Assembly (NCBI RefSeq): GCF_046054155.1
Contig: NZ_JBEQCT010000001.1
Span: 558,001 to 622,000 of the forward strand
DNA: 64,000 nucleotides
Direction of reading: 5' to 3'
DNA from: Celerinatantimonas yamalensis
GTDB taxonomy: Bacteria > Pseudomonadota > Gammaproteobacteria > Enterobacterales > Celerinatantimonadaceae
A program made the position numbers and the translations under genes. How positions within the stretch are numbered: the first letter of the stretch is position 1; the number at the start of each line of letters is the position of its first letter. Under the pieces are notes generated by a model, which saw only the letters and a program-made list of their open reading frames with translations, did no database searches and had not been told where the DNA came from. This document shows, in pieces, positions 1-8,864 of this stretch.

Positions 1-1
1 G

Positions 2-361
2 GCAGCGATGATCTTCAACAATCGTTGTTATTGGTCACAAGTAACGCCCCAAGAGCGCCGAAGTAGTTTATTTATCCATAAGCTAGCAGTGAGTCGTGGG
101 CATGCAGGGAACTGTTATTCTGCAATGATGTTAAATTGGGCTTGTCAGCAAAGTACTGAACAAGGTTACACACAACTTATGCTGATGTGCAACTGCCATC
201 AGGACAAATTACGGCGTTTGTGGCGTTATTATGGATTTGAAGAGATTGTCTCAAATGATGCAGATGGGCGTGTTTGTCATCATTATATAAGATCCCTTGA
301 ACTAGGTCGTTCGTTATTGCCTAAAATTCCGATGTCTACCCCAGTGTGGTCTTGTGCTTGA
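2..361 (+). CDS. GNAT-like acetyltransferase, 5' end outside window
   Basis: The frame is open to the left edge, so the N-terminus is missing; the first internal ATG is at base 8. The visible 117 residues resemble the C-terminal half of a GNAT N-acetyltransferase. A beta strand (LFIHKLAVS) leads into an RGHAG segment where the acetyl-CoA pyrophosphate loop (R/QxxGxG/A) normally lies. An amphipathic helix, a strand (TQLMLMC) and a final YYGFEEI motif, typical of motif B, follow. The substrate cannot be inferred. The gene ends 10 bases before acyP on the same strand, so they may be co-transcribed. The assignment rests on fold-level motifs only, and the glycine loop is not canonical. Confidence 0.5.
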   Translation, partial: AAMIFNNRCYWSQVTPQERRSSLFIHKLAVSRGHAGNCYSAMMLNWACQQSTEQGYTQLMLMCNCHQDKLRRLWRYYGFEEIVSNDADGRVCHHYIRSLELGRSLLPKIPMSTPVWSCA

Positions 362-371
362 GGGATATGCA

Positions 372-638
372 ATGATTTGTCGACAGGTTTTCGTTAGCGG
401 GCGAGTTCAAGGTGTGGGGTTCCGTTATTTTACCCAGCGCGAAGCATCTCGGTTAGGTTTAGCCGGTTATGCGCATAATTTAGAAGACGGGCGTGTTGAA
501 GTCATGGTTAAAGGTGAGCCGGACAAAGTTGAACAACTATTGTCATTTTTACAGCATGGATCACCTATGGCTCGAGTCTCGCAGATTAAAGTTCAATCGG
601 ATGTTGATTGGCAAGGAAGCGGATTCTTTATCGACTAG
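372..638 (+). CDS. acyP: Acylphosphatase
   Basis: Small cytoplasmic enzyme (88 residues) that hydrolyses the carboxyl-phosphate bond of acylphosphates such as acetyl phosphate or 1,3-bisphosphoglycerate. The signature VSGRVQGVGFRYF is at residues 8-20, with the phosphate-binding Arg at 18. The partner YAHNLEDGRVEV follows, with the catalytic Asn at 36; both are family-invariant. The length fits the family (about 90). The ATG at 372 was chosen because upstream in-frame codons add residues without homology and overlap the previous gene. Orthologue of E. coli YccX. The downstream 600 bases contain no gene. Confidence 0.93.
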   Translation: MICRQVFVSGRVQGVGFRYFTQREASRLGLAGYAHNLEDGRVEVMVKGEPDKVEQLLSFLQHGSPMARVSQIKVQSDVDWQGSGFFID

Positions 639-1264
639 CGGCTTATCAGCACCACAGATGACGCGGAAGACCTGTTTTCATAGCGCTCTGAACTCAAAAT
701 TGAACGAATGGTTTAAATGTATCTATTGAATAGAGGGCCTGTATTTTTGTATGTTTTGCTCGAACAGTACGACCCTCTAGACAGAGCCTTGTCGATGGTC
801 GTTCACCTTCATCGTTATGCCACCTTACATACTGTAACTCAAGTTTATATCGGCACTACCCAGTCTTTAATTTAACCACAAACACTGCCTTTACATTTAT
901 TCATCGAGCAAATGTAACGCTTAATGCTCCCCACGGATAATTGATATTCGCTCAGATAATTCCCACACCAGACACTCGCTATCGCACCAACTGGTCGATA
1001 CGCTGCTCATCTTTGCTTGTTGTGATAGCTCTTGTCACTTGATGTGATGAGATTGTCGGTTCCATCTGCCGACAAAATTTATGCTCTTACATTCGAATCT
1101 TTCACAGGCAATCACTATTATAGTATTTATCATATAAAACAAATTGTGCAATATTCGATATGTCATGTTGATTCTCATTAACAGATAACGTTAAAATTGT
1201 TTTTCGAGTTCCTTTTCATTTGAAAATAATTCGAAACTCAATAATGCCAGTAGAGAGATCATTC
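639..1264. other. Non-coding stretch between acyP and the DeoR-type regulator
   Basis: No convincing reading frame on either strand. Two inverted repeats stand out. One pairs TAGAGGG near 729 with CCCTCTA near 775, with an inner TGTT/AACA pair. The other is TTGTCGG (1053-1059) with CCGACAA (1069-1075), followed by AAAATTT. They may be termination or small-RNA structures. The last 150 bases are AT-rich and presumably carry the promoter of the regulator. Confidence 0.4.
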
Positions 1265-2008
1265 ATGAATGCTAGACGTAGCGAAATTATCCAAATTGTT
1301 AACCAGCGCTATCGCGTTTCGGTGACCGAACTTGCCCAACATACTGGCGTCTCTGAAGTGACTATCCGTCAAGATCTAAATTACTTAGAGCAGTTAGGGT
1401 ATATCAAGCGCATTCATGGCGCGGCAGTGGCGGTCGATAACGATGATATTGCCGCGCAGATGGAAGTCCGGTTCGGGACCAAGCAAAAGCTAGCTGAACG
1501 TGCTGCCGCTTTAGTCGAGCCTGGTGAAACCGTGATGATTGAAGGCGGTAGTACTAATGCCCTATTGGCGCGGGTATTAGCCGAACGAGGGGATATCACA
1601 TTGGTGACCTCCAGTGCCTATGTGGCACATCTTCTGCGTAATACGAATGCCGATATTATTTTGCTAGGCGGCGTCTATCAGCATCAAGGTGAGAGCTTAG
1701 TTGGCTCCTTAACTCGGTATTGCATCGAAAAGGTACACTTTAGTACCGCTTTTATTGGTATTGATGGCTTTCATCAAGATACTGGTTTTACTAGTCGCGA
1801 TATGATGAGAGCCGATGTTGTAGAAGCTATTTTAGCAAAGCAAAAACGTAACATTATTTTGACAGACGCCAGCAAGTTTGGCTTAATTTTCCCAACCACA
1901 CTAGGTGGATCTATTGATGCATTTGACATGCTAGTGACAGGTAAAGACGCCCCCGAAAGTGATATCCACTATTTGAGTCAACAAGACATTGAGCTGGTGA
2001 CTATTTAA
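1265..2008 (+). CDS. yciT: DeoR-family transcriptional regulator, YciT-like
   Basis: A 247-residue protein with an N-terminal DeoR helix-turn-helix (about residues 18-45, VTELAQHTGVSEVTIRQDL). The C-terminal sensor domain belongs to the DeoR/GlpR sugar-phosphate isomerase-like fold and contains EGGSTNALLARVL, LLGGVYQ, FIGIDGF and ILTDASKFG. From memory it is closest to E. coli YciT, including SEVTIRQDLN and SRDMMRADVV; YciT has been linked to osmotic stress but its ligand is unknown. The ATG at 1265 aligns with the family N-terminus (MNARRSEIIQ); the longer in-frame start at 1220 would add 15 unsupported residues. It is monocistronic, followed by a 354-base intergenic region. Confidence 0.82.
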   Translation: MNARRSEIIQIVNQRYRVSVTELAQHTGVSEVTIRQDLNYLEQLGYIKRIHGAAVAVDNDDIAAQMEVRFGTKQKLAERAAALVEPGETVMIEGGSTNALLARVLAERGDITLVTSSAYVAHLLRNTNADIILLGGVYQHQGESLVGSLTRYCIEKVHFSTAFIGIDGFHQDTGFTSRDMMRADVVEAILAKQKRNIILTDASKFGLIFPTTLGGSIDAFDMLVTGKDAPESDIHYLSQQDIELVTI

Positions 2009-2362
2009 CATACAGCGCGATATAGTGATGACAAACAACAGCATATAGACCATCAATCACCGTCTAATACATTATTACGATGATGAAAAAATTACTGAAT
2101 AAAGCAAGATCAAATGATTAAATCTTGGATGTATATTTTATCACCATTATTAATATGTATTTAAAATAAACTTATTAATAATTAGTTTAGAAAATTATGT
2201 AGATTATGTTAGATAACAGTGTGACTCGTTGCATATTGTTTAATCCCAATCGCTAATAATGCTAACTAGTTAAAATTATATTGATCCGTATCAATATAAT
2301 TGAAGCGTTAAAAAGGCATTTTATGCGTTACAAAATAAATAGTTTATTTAGGAGCTATCTTT
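2009..2362 (+). promoter_or_regulatory. AT-rich ompW promoter region
   Basis: This 354-base region has no gene. It is strongly AT-rich and ends with a consensus Shine-Dalgarno (TAGGAGC) just before the ompW ATG. It contains the FNR box annotated separately. A TTTTAT hexamer at 2319-2324 is well placed as the -10 element, putting the start site near 2330, which is about 41.5 bases downstream of the FNR box centre. Confidence 0.6.
2281..2294 (+). promoter_or_regulatory. FNR box upstream of ompW
   Basis: TTGATCCGTATCAA matches the FNR consensus TTGAT-N4-ATCAA at every specified base. Its centre lies about 41.5 bases before the start site inferred from the TTTTAT hexamer at 2319-2324, the spacing of class II FNR-activated promoters. 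ompW is a known FNR-dependent gene in enterobacteria, so site and gene agree. Confidence 0.85.
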
Positions 2363-3022
2363 ATGAAACGGAAAAGTATTCAAACATGGATGGCATTAAC
2401 TGCGCTATCTACATCATTACTCATTGCAACTAGTGCTAATGCTGCGAATTTTAAGCCTAAATCTGCTGGGGATTTTTTGATTCGTGCACGTATTGTTGAT
2501 GTCGTACCTAGTGAAAGTATTCACAGTAGTGACGTAGCAGGCAAGGCAGAGGTTAGTAATGATGTTATTCCAGAATTAGATTTCTCATATTTTTTCACCG
2601 ATCATATTGCTGCTGAATTAATTGCGGGCACTTCAAAACATGATGTGAAATGGAATACGGGTGCTGGTAAAGTTGATTTGGGCTCAGTGCGTTTATTGCC
2701 ACCTACATTAACTTTGCAATATCACTTTATGCCTAAACAACGTTTTAGTCCATATGTTGGTGCTGGGATTAATTACACCTATTTTTTCAGTGAAGATACT
2801 GGTTCTGGTAATACATCAATTGATTATAAAAATAAATTCGGCTATGCCCTGCAAGCTGGTTTTGACTATGCAATTGTAGGTAACTGGTCAGTGAACCTTG
2901 ATGTTAAAAAACTGTTCTTGAAAACCGATGTTAATACAGATGTGACAGGTGTGGGCCATGTTCATGCAACGGGCCATTTGAACCCTTTGTTAGTTGGTAT
3001 TGGTGTAGGCTACCGCTTCTAA
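2363..3022 (+). CDS. ompW: OmpW-family outer membrane porin
   Basis: A 219-residue protein with a classical signal peptide (cleavage likely after ANA, residue 27) and the OmpW eight-stranded barrel pattern. Features include AGDFLIRARIVDVVP after the signal, LPPTLTLQYHF, FSPYVGAGINYTYFF, LQAGFDYAI and the terminal LLVGIGVGYRF with a C-terminal phenylalanine for outer membrane insertion. OmpW forms a narrow hydrophobic channel in the outer membrane; in enterobacteria it is linked to small hydrophobic molecules and anaerobic or osmotic conditions. It is followed by a strong terminator, so it is a single-gene unit. Control by FNR is inferred from the upstream box. Confidence 0.93.
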   Translation: MKRKSIQTWMALTALSTSLLIATSANAANFKPKSAGDFLIRARIVDVVPSESIHSSDVAGKAEVSNDVIPELDFSYFFTDHIAAELIAGTSKHDVKWNTGAGKVDLGSVRLLPPTLTLQYHFMPKQRFSPYVGAGINYTYFFSEDTGSGNTSIDYKNKFGYALQAGFDYAIVGNWSVNLDVKKLFLKTDVNTDVTGVGHVHATGHLNPLLVGIGVGYRF

Positions 3023-3046
3023 TTTATTGGTATCGCAGTTAGAATT

Positions 3047-3074
3047 AAACCACTTCACTTGAAGTGGTTTTTTT
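3047..3074 (+). terminator. Rho-independent terminator of ompW
   Basis: The inverted repeat AACCACTTC/GAAGTGGTT is followed by a run of seven or more T, 25 bases after the ompW stop. It insulates ompW from the following gene. Confidence 0.88.
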
Positions 3075-3086
3075 ATAGGGATATCT

Positions 3087-3848
3087 ATGCTATTCACTCA
3101 ACTCATTCTTGTTGCAAGTTTATTGACTGGGCATCGCGTAGAGTCGCCGCTAAGTGTCTCTCATGGATTACTTGACCCGATGATGCGCTCTTTGAATACA
3201 ACCGTTTGGGGATATAGAATATTACCCGTAAGCAGCACAAATCCGGCACCTCTTATTGAGCGATTTGAAGTCAGGGCAGGGGATTGCAGCACCAATAATA
3301 GTTGGAATGATTGCCAACAAGATCGTGAACGAAGTGAACTATCTGAACGTCATAAAACCACAGCCGCAGGACAAACACGCTGGTATCACTGGCAATTTTA
3401 TCTGCCCACCTCTTATCAAGATATCTATCCTACGAAAGTTACGCTAGGACAGTTTCATCAAAAAGGTGCAAAACCTGCTTGGATGTTTGAACTTGATGAC
3501 CAAGGTTACTGGTTAGTCAGACATCTTCCTCATCAACCAAATTATCGGCAGTTATTGATCCCGATGCATCAATTGCGTGGCACTTGGCAGTCAGTCACGG
3601 TTAAAGCAACGTGGCAACGCTCAGCAAAAGGGGGACTCAAAGTGTGGGTTAATCAGCGACAAAAAGTTGATTATCGGGGCGAGACGATGAGCGCCACCGA
3701 TATCTATTTTAAATATGGGTTGTATCGTGCCTTTATTTCACGCTATCGAAATAAATTTCATCGGGCATTACCTACACAATGGGTTGAATACGCTAATGTT
3801 TGCAGCGCATCAACCACATTGTTAAACAAATCTTGCCCAATCAATTAA
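3087..3848 (+). CDS. Secreted polysaccharide lyase-like protein
   Basis: A 253-residue protein with a hydrophobic N-terminus (MLFTQLILVASLLTG) consistent with export. It shows the pattern of the heparin-lyase-I-like polysaccharide lyase superfamily (jelly-roll fold). An FEVRAGDC segment leads to a DRERSEL motif, then WYHWQFYLP, LGQFHQKG and VWVNQRQKVDY, with a late YFKYGLYRA. These lyases cleave uronate-containing polysaccharides by beta-elimination; the substrate cannot be read. Shine-Dalgarno AGGG precedes the ATG. The stop overlaps the convergent mdlB stop by four bases. It has no partner sugar genes nearby, so an envelope or biofilm glycan role is as plausible as feeding. Confidence 0.65.
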   Translation: MLFTQLILVASLLTGHRVESPLSVSHGLLDPMMRSLNTTVWGYRILPVSSTNPAPLIERFEVRAGDCSTNNSWNDCQQDRERSELSERHKTTAAGQTRWYHWQFYLPTSYQDIYPTKVTLGQFHQKGAKPAWMFELDDQGYWLVRHLPHQPNYRQLLIPMHQLRGTWQSVTVKATWQRSAKGGLKVWVNQRQKVDYRGETMSATDIYFKYGLYRAFISRYRNKFHRALPTQWVEYANVCSASTTLLNKSCPIN

Positions 3849-5635
3849 GCCAGTTCTGATTCAGCTTGTTGAATACGTTTGGCCTGCTGCTGAAGTTGGT
3901 ACATGGAACGGTATCGTCCTTGTTCAAGCTTCATCAGTTGATGATGATTTCCTTGTTCAATTAAACGCCCATGGTCTAACACCAAAATATGATCAGCATG
4001 GCTGATGGTCGAGAGCCGGTGAGCGACAACGATCATCGTCACTTTCCCGCGGAGTTGATTCAATGCCTGCTGGACAACCTGTTCGGTTTCACTATCAACA
4101 TTGGCGGTCGCTTCATCCAGCAGCAATACTTTCGGTGATCCAGCTAATGCGCGAGCAATAATGAGTTGCTGACGTTGACCTGTAGATAGCCGCAGTCCAC
4201 CTTCACCTAACTGGGTTTGATAACCTTCTGGCATTTCTGCTATCACGTCATGTAAGCGTGCTTGGGTGGCCGCTTTTGCTACGGCTTGCTGGCTTAATCC
4301 GCGCCCCATATCAATATTGTCAAATAGGGTTGAGGCTAGAATAAATGGCTCTTGAGGAATAAAACCGACGCCTTCGCGCAGCGTATCGTGATCAAACTCA
4401 TCTAATGAATGTCCATCGATACAAATGGCACCCGCTTGAGGCTGATAAAAATTAAGTAATAAGCTCAGTAGGGTACTTTTACCGCTTCCTGTATGGCCAA
4501 CAATTGCAAAAAAGCGCCCAGCGGGTATATCAACCGTTAAATCGTGTAAAACGGGCTTATCAGCTCGATAGCCAAATTTGAGATGCTCAATAGAGAGATG
4601 GCCTTGTTCAATGCGTGCTGCCAATGTTCCATGCTCTTGAATAGTTGGCTCTTGTAAGAGCGAGTGAATGCGATCGCCAGCCACCATTGCCTGTTGATAC
4701 AAGCTAAACCGCTGCGTAATATCCCCCAACGGTTCAGTGAAACGACCTAGATAGTTCAAATAGGCATAGAGCACACCAATTTTTGCTACGCCTTCCACCA
4801 CTTGTTGACCAAACAACCAAACTACACCGACTAACACCAAAATATTTAATAAACTAATCGCCGGGCGCAATAAATACGAGGCGATCTTAATTGTTTTGAG
4901 ACGGGTTGCATAATAATCATCATTAATCGCATCAAATTGTGCCAGTTTTGATTGTTGCTGATTGGTCGCTTGAATGACCGGCATTCCACCGATGGACTCA
5001 CTAATGGTCGCATTGATATCGGATCGCACCTGTCGAGTCTTCGCCACAATTTTTCCGCTCAGATGTTGATAAACATAGATCAGTCCCATCACGGTCGGGA
5101 GTAACAGTAAGGCCACCAGCATTAATCGAATATCAAGAATAGCCATGGCGATGAGGATCCCAATGAGCAAAATGACATTTGCCAAGACATTGGATAAAAA
5201 TTGCACATAAATGTCTTTTATGGACTCGGTGTCATTGGTAATACGACTGACCAGCTGACCCGTCCGAGCATGATCGAAAAAAGCCATCGGCAACTTGAGC
5301 ACATGGGCAAATACTCGTCGACGAATATCGAGCACAGCATTCAATGCAATATTAATAAATTTGAGCGTTTGTTTATAATGTAAAAAAGTACCCAGAACCG
5401 TTGTCGCAATATACAACACAATAATACCGACAATTGGCCACAACGGATAATGGTTAGGCATAATGAAATTATCAATGAAAATTTTCGCCAAGATAGGGCC
5501 GACAACATCAAATCCTGTTGCAACGATAACCAGTAATACCGCTTTAATAAATAAAGGACGGTCGGTAAATACATAACTTAATAACAGACGAAATGAGCCT
5601 GATGACTTCGCTTTAGCTGAGTTGGCATTACTCAT
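3845..5635 (-). CDS. mdlB: ABC exporter half-transporter MdlB (SmdB)
   Basis: A 596-residue fused transmembrane plus ATPase subunit. The first 320 residues hold six membrane helices; the C-terminal ATPase has Walker A GHTGSGKST, Q-loop FIPQEPFI, signature LSTGQRQQ, Walker B VLLLDEAT and the H-loop His (VVAHRLST). The signature departs from LSGGQ at one position, as in other MdlB proteins. It pairs with MdlA to form a heterodimeric exporter of the multidrug/lipid-flippase class; the substrate is not established. The ATG at 5635 overlaps the mdlA stop by eight bases, indicating translational coupling. A longer in-frame start would run back into mdlA and is rejected. Confidence 0.9.
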   Translation of the reverse strand: MSNANSAKAKSSGSFRLLLSYVFTDRPLFIKAVLLVIVATGFDVVGPILAKIFIDNFIMPNHYPLWPIVGIIVLYIATTVLGTFLHYKQTLKFINIALNAVLDIRRRVFAHVLKLPMAFFDHARTGQLVSRITNDTESIKDIYVQFLSNVLANVILLIGILIAMAILDIRLMLVALLLLPTVMGLIYVYQHLSGKIVAKTRQVRSDINATISESIGGMPVIQATNQQQSKLAQFDAINDDYYATRLKTIKIASYLLRPAISLLNILVLVGVVWLFGQQVVEGVAKIGVLYAYLNYLGRFTEPLGDITQRFSLYQQAMVAGDRIHSLLQEPTIQEHGTLAARIEQGHLSIEHLKFGYRADKPVLHDLTVDIPAGRFFAIVGHTGSGKSTLLSLLLNFYQPQAGAICIDGHSLDEFDHDTLREGVGFIPQEPFILASTLFDNIDMGRGLSQQAVAKAATQARLHDVIAEMPEGYQTQLGEGGLRLSTGQRQQLIIARALAGSPKVLLLDEATANVDSETEQVVQQALNQLRGKVTMIVVAHRLSTISHADHILVLDHGRLIEQGNHHQLMKLEQGRYRSMYQLQQQAKRIQQAESELA

Positions 5636-7367
5636 AAGAATCTCCCATTGCTTGTTCCATCTGCTGGTACGTTGACATGCGAGCATACCAGCCATCATGT
5701 TCAAGCAGCGTTTGATGATTTCCTCGCTCGATAATTTCACCGTGCGCGAACACGACAATTTTATCAGCATGTTCCATAGCGGAAAGTCGGTGACTCACAA
5801 TGATTACGCTTTGCGAGTCGCGAGTACGCAAATGGCGAATGATCTTTTGTTCAGTATGGACATCCACTGCCGACAAGGCATCGTCAAGGATAAGAATGGG
5901 TGAATTACTTACTAGTGCTCGCGCTATTGCTAATCGTTGACGCTGCCCCCCCGATAAAGTGACCCCTCGTTCACCAACCTGCGTCTGGTAGCCTTGCGGG
6001 AATTGCAAAATATCATCATGAATTGCGGCCACCTCTGCGGCTTGGTAGATTGCTTCATCGGATGCATTAGGACGTCCCATGCGAATATTTTCCATAATAC
6101 TCGTACTAAAGAGGAACGAATCTTGTGGAACATAGGCGAAGAGACTCCGCAGTTGTTGCAACTGATAATGCTGAATAGGGGTTTGGTGTAGACTAATTTG
6201 TCCAATGTCAGTTTCCCAATAGCGCATTAGTAGCTGCAATAAAGTTGACTTCCCGGCACCTGTTGCTCCAGCAATACCTAATACCTGATTTTCAGCTAGT
6301 GTGAGATCAATCTGCTTCAGACTGTTTTGCTTACTGCCTGGGTATTTAAATGTTAATTGCTTGATTTGTATATCGTAACCGTCAGCGTTCAATTTACCGC
6401 TATCCTCAATACTATCGGATAAGGATAATAATTCATGTAAGCGGGTCATTGCCGCATTACCGCGCTGAATGATATTCATCAACCAGCCAAAGGCAAACAT
6501 GGGCCAAATAAGTTCAGAAAGATATAAGGTAAAACTGGTCAGTTGCCCTACGGTTAACATATTTTCATGAATCTGCCAACCGCCCACTAGCAGGGTAATT
6601 AACATCGCAGCGCCTAAACTGAGTTTGATGATCGGGTCAAATTTAGCTTCAGAACGCTCGACTTGATAATTACTAGTCGCCGCTTGTTCAGCTATCTGAT
6701 CAAACTGATCTTTTTCAATCGTTTCTCGGCCCATTGATTTGATCATCCGGATCCCAACCATTGCTTGTTGGCTATGCTCATTTAAGGTTGAGAACCTATC
6801 TAGGGTATCTCTAAATTGACGATGGATCGTATTTGACAAGCGATAAAAGCTATAGCCCATTAGCGGAAAAGGAAGCAAGGCGAGAGCCGCCAAACGCCAG
6901 TCAATAAAGATAAACATCATCACTAAAACGAGGGTGAACGTTAAAAATCCATCGAATCCTGAGAGAATACCTTCGCCAGCAGCGGTTTCAATCGCATCTA
7001 TATCGTTGGTGGCACGAGCCATCAAGTCGCCAGTAGAGTGCTCATTATAAAAGGCTTGCCCTTGACAGGTGAGTCGCTGATAAAATTGTTGGCGTAAAAT
7101 GTTCCCCAGTTTGAAAGACGTACCAAAGAGCATGCGCCGCCAGCCATAGCGCAGTACGTAGACAATAAGTCCTGCAACACATAACCCTAATAGATAGAGA
7201 TGGGTACCCGCTAAGTTGTGGGTAGCAAGCATGTGATCAATGACTCGGCCAACCGTCCAAGGGATAGCCATATTAATAATGCCAACCACGAACAACATAA
7301 AAAGGGCAAGAGAGTAGGTATACCAATAACGACGGAAAAACCATCGAAGATGTTGAAATAACTGCAT
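5628..7367 (-). CDS. mdlA: ABC exporter half-transporter MdlA (SmdA)
   Basis: A 579-residue half-transporter with six N-terminal membrane helices and a C-terminal ATPase: Walker A GATGAGKST, Q-loop YVPQDSFLF, canonical LSGGQRQR, Walker B ILILDDALSAVD. The family hallmark TGDLMARATNDID follows the second helix. The start was set at 7367 (MQLFQHLRWFFRR) to match MdlA proteins; an ATG five codons upstream (7382) is also possible, and neither has a strong Shine-Dalgarno. It lies 112 bases after hisIE on the same strand, so some read-through from the his operon is possible. Confidence 0.9.
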   Translation of the reverse strand: MQLFQHLRWFFRRYWYTYSLALFMLFVVGIINMAIPWTVGRVIDHMLATHNLAGTHLYLLGLCVAGLIVYVLRYGWRRMLFGTSFKLGNILRQQFYQRLTCQGQAFYNEHSTGDLMARATNDIDAIETAAGEGILSGFDGFLTFTLVLVMMFIFIDWRLAALALLPFPLMGYSFYRLSNTIHRQFRDTLDRFSTLNEHSQQAMVGIRMIKSMGRETIEKDQFDQIAEQAATSNYQVERSEAKFDPIIKLSLGAAMLITLLVGGWQIHENMLTVGQLTSFTLYLSELIWPMFAFGWLMNIIQRGNAAMTRLHELLSLSDSIEDSGKLNADGYDIQIKQLTFKYPGSKQNSLKQIDLTLAENQVLGIAGATGAGKSTLLQLLMRYWETDIGQISLHQTPIQHYQLQQLRSLFAYVPQDSFLFSTSIMENIRMGRPNASDEAIYQAAEVAAIHDDILQFPQGYQTQVGERGVTLSGGQRQRLAIARALVSNSPILILDDALSAVDVHTEQKIIRHLRTRDSQSVIIVSHRLSAMEHADKIVVFAHGEIIERGNHQTLLEHDGWYARMSTYQQMEQAMGDSYE

Positions 7368-7430
7368 TTGGGTTCCATTCAAATAGCTAGCCCATCATTC
7401 TACCTTGGCTATTGAAATAGCACCACAGTT

Positions 7431-7456
7431 GCGGGTAAAACAACTTTTTTACCCGC
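7431..7456. other. Stem-loop between hisIE and mdlA
   Basis: The inverted repeat GCGGGTAAAA / TTTTACCCGC encloses a short loop. There is no T-run on either strand beyond the stem, so it is not a standard terminator. It may attenuate read-through from his into mdlAB or stabilise a 3' end. Confidence 0.45.
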
Positions 7457-7479
7457 ACTTCATTGGGTTGTAATAGGCG

Positions 7480-8094
7480 TTATTGATGACGTGCATTTAG
7501 GCAAGCAATGACTTCTGCTAATGGCAGTTTTGCATCTTCGAGCAGAACTAGTAAGTGAAATAGCAAATCAGCACTTTCATTGGTCAGCTCAAAGCGGTCT
7601 TTCACCGTTGCAGCAAGGGCGACTTCAACCCCTTCTTCACCAACCTTTTGAGCCATTCGCTTGGTCCCTTCAGCAAACAATCGCGCTGTATAACTGGTTT
7701 CAATCGATGCCTCTTCATGGCGACAACTAATGACCCGTTCAAGCTCTGCCAAAAAACCAAAATCAGTACTGCTACCCTCACCAAAACAGCTAGTTGTTCC
7801 CGTATGACAGGTTGGGCCGATTGGGGTGACTTCAAGCAATAAAGTGTCTTGATCGCAATCTAGGCGAATTGATTGCAAATTAAGATAATTTCCTGATGAT
7901 TCGCCTTTGGTCCACAATCGCTGCTTTGTCCGACTAAAAAATGTAACACGGTTGCTCGCCAAAGTTTGCTTGAGCGCCGCTTGGTTCATATAGCCAAGCA
8001 TTAATACCTGCGCACTATGCTGATCTTGAATGATGGCAGGGATAAGGCCATCTACTTTTTCCCAATTCACCTGTTTTACTAAGGCTTCGCTCAT
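7480..8094 (-). CDS. hisI: Bifunctional phosphoribosyl-AMP cyclohydrolase / phosphoribosyl-ATP pyrophosphatase
   Basis: Catalyses steps 2 and 3 of histidine synthesis. Residues 1 to about 115 are the HisI cyclohydrolase with WTKGESSGNYL, the metal-binding CDQDTLL segment and the downstream CHTG...SCF cysteines. Residues from about 115 to 204 are the HisE pyrophosphatase, with the acidic GEEGVEVALAA helix and NESADLLFHLLVLL. The length matches the enterobacterial HisIE fusion. The ATG overlaps the hisF stop in ATGA, so it is coupled. Last gene of the his operon. Confidence 0.96.
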   Translation of the reverse strand: MSEALVKQVNWEKVDGLIPAIIQDQHSAQVLMLGYMNQAALKQTLASNRVTFFSRTKQRLWTKGESSGNYLNLQSIRLDCDQDTLLLEVTPIGPTCHTGTTSCFGEGSSTDFGFLAELERVISCRHEEASIETSYTARLFAEGTKRMAQKVGEEGVEVALAATVKDRFELTNESADLLFHLLVLLEDAKLPLAEVIACLNARHQ

Positions 8095-8864
8095 AATCGG
8101 ACTACCACGTGTTGTTCATTAAGATAGGTTTTAAGTTGACCAATGTGAATAATTTGCTTGTGGAAAACACTGGCGGCAAGTGCACCATCAACATTGGCTT
8201 GATTAAATGCTTGCGCAAAATGGATCATTTCACCCGCGCCTCCGGATGCAATCAATGGTACATGACATACTTGGCGTACTTTTTTCAATTGCTCTAAATC
8301 ATAGCCTTGGCGAACACCATCTTGATTCATCATGTTTAAAACAATTTCACCCGCACCGCGTCGTTGAACTTCTTCAACCCAGTCCAATGTATTCCAGCGG
8401 GTTGTAATGGTAGATTTTTCAGAACCGGTAAATTGTTTGACTTGGTATAAGCCCGTCTGCTCATCAAAATAACTATCGATGCCAACCACAATACATTGCA
8501 CACCAAAACGATTAGCAAGTCGAGTAATGAGCGATGGATCAGCGAGCGCTGGGGAATTGATGGATATTTTATCGGCCCCGTGCTGCAATGTTGTTGCAAC
8601 ATCCTCTTCCGTTTTAAGCCCACCTGCAACACAAAATGGGATATCAATCACCTCAGCGACCTGGCTCACCCAACTTTTGTCAACGACCCGTTGGTCACTA
8701 CTCGCGGTAATATCATAGAAGACTAGTTCGTCCGCACCTTCTTGTGCATAGCGCTGTGCTAGCGGCACAATGTCACCAATAATTTCATGGTTGCGAAATT
8801 GAACACCTTTGACGACTTGGCCATCTCGCACATCCAGACAGGGAATTATCCGTTTTGCCAACAT
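8091..8864 (-). CDS. hisF: Imidazole glycerol phosphate synthase cyclase subunit HisF
   Basis: A 257-residue TIM-barrel protein that uses ammonia from HisH to convert PRFAR to imidazole glycerol phosphate and AICAR. The N-terminal MLAKRIIPCLDVRDGQVVKGV carries the first catalytic Asp; the second is in VVGIDSYFD. The phosphate loops FCVAGGL and ASGGAG are present. A strong GGAGG precedes the start. The start lies 19 bases inside the end of hisA. Confidence 0.96.
   Translation of the reverse strand: MLAKRIIPCLDVRDGQVVKGVQFRNHEIIGDIVPLAQRYAQEGADELVFYDITASSDQRVVDKSWVSQVAEVIDIPFCVAGGLKTEEDVATTLQHGADKISINSPALADPSLITRLANRFGVQCIVVGIDSYFDEQTGLYQVKQFTGSEKSTITTRWNTLDWVEEVQRRGAGEIVLNMMNQDGVRQGYDLEQLKKVRQVCHVPLIASGGAGEMIHFAQAFNQANVDGALAASVFHKQIIHIGQLKTYLNEQHVVVRL

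Noticed and set aside
639..729. 78-residue frame overlapping the end of acyP
   Set aside because: It starts inside acyP in another frame and shows no family features.
1053..1080. TTGTCGG/CCGACAA hairpin as a terminator of acyP
   Set aside because: It is more than 400 bases beyond the acyP stop and has a weak AAAATTT tail; kept only as a structural note.
4160..4200. MdlB signature LSTGQ instead of LSGGQ as a possible inactive ATPase
   Set aside because: Other MdlB proteins also deviate at this position, and Walker A, Walker B and H-loop are intact.
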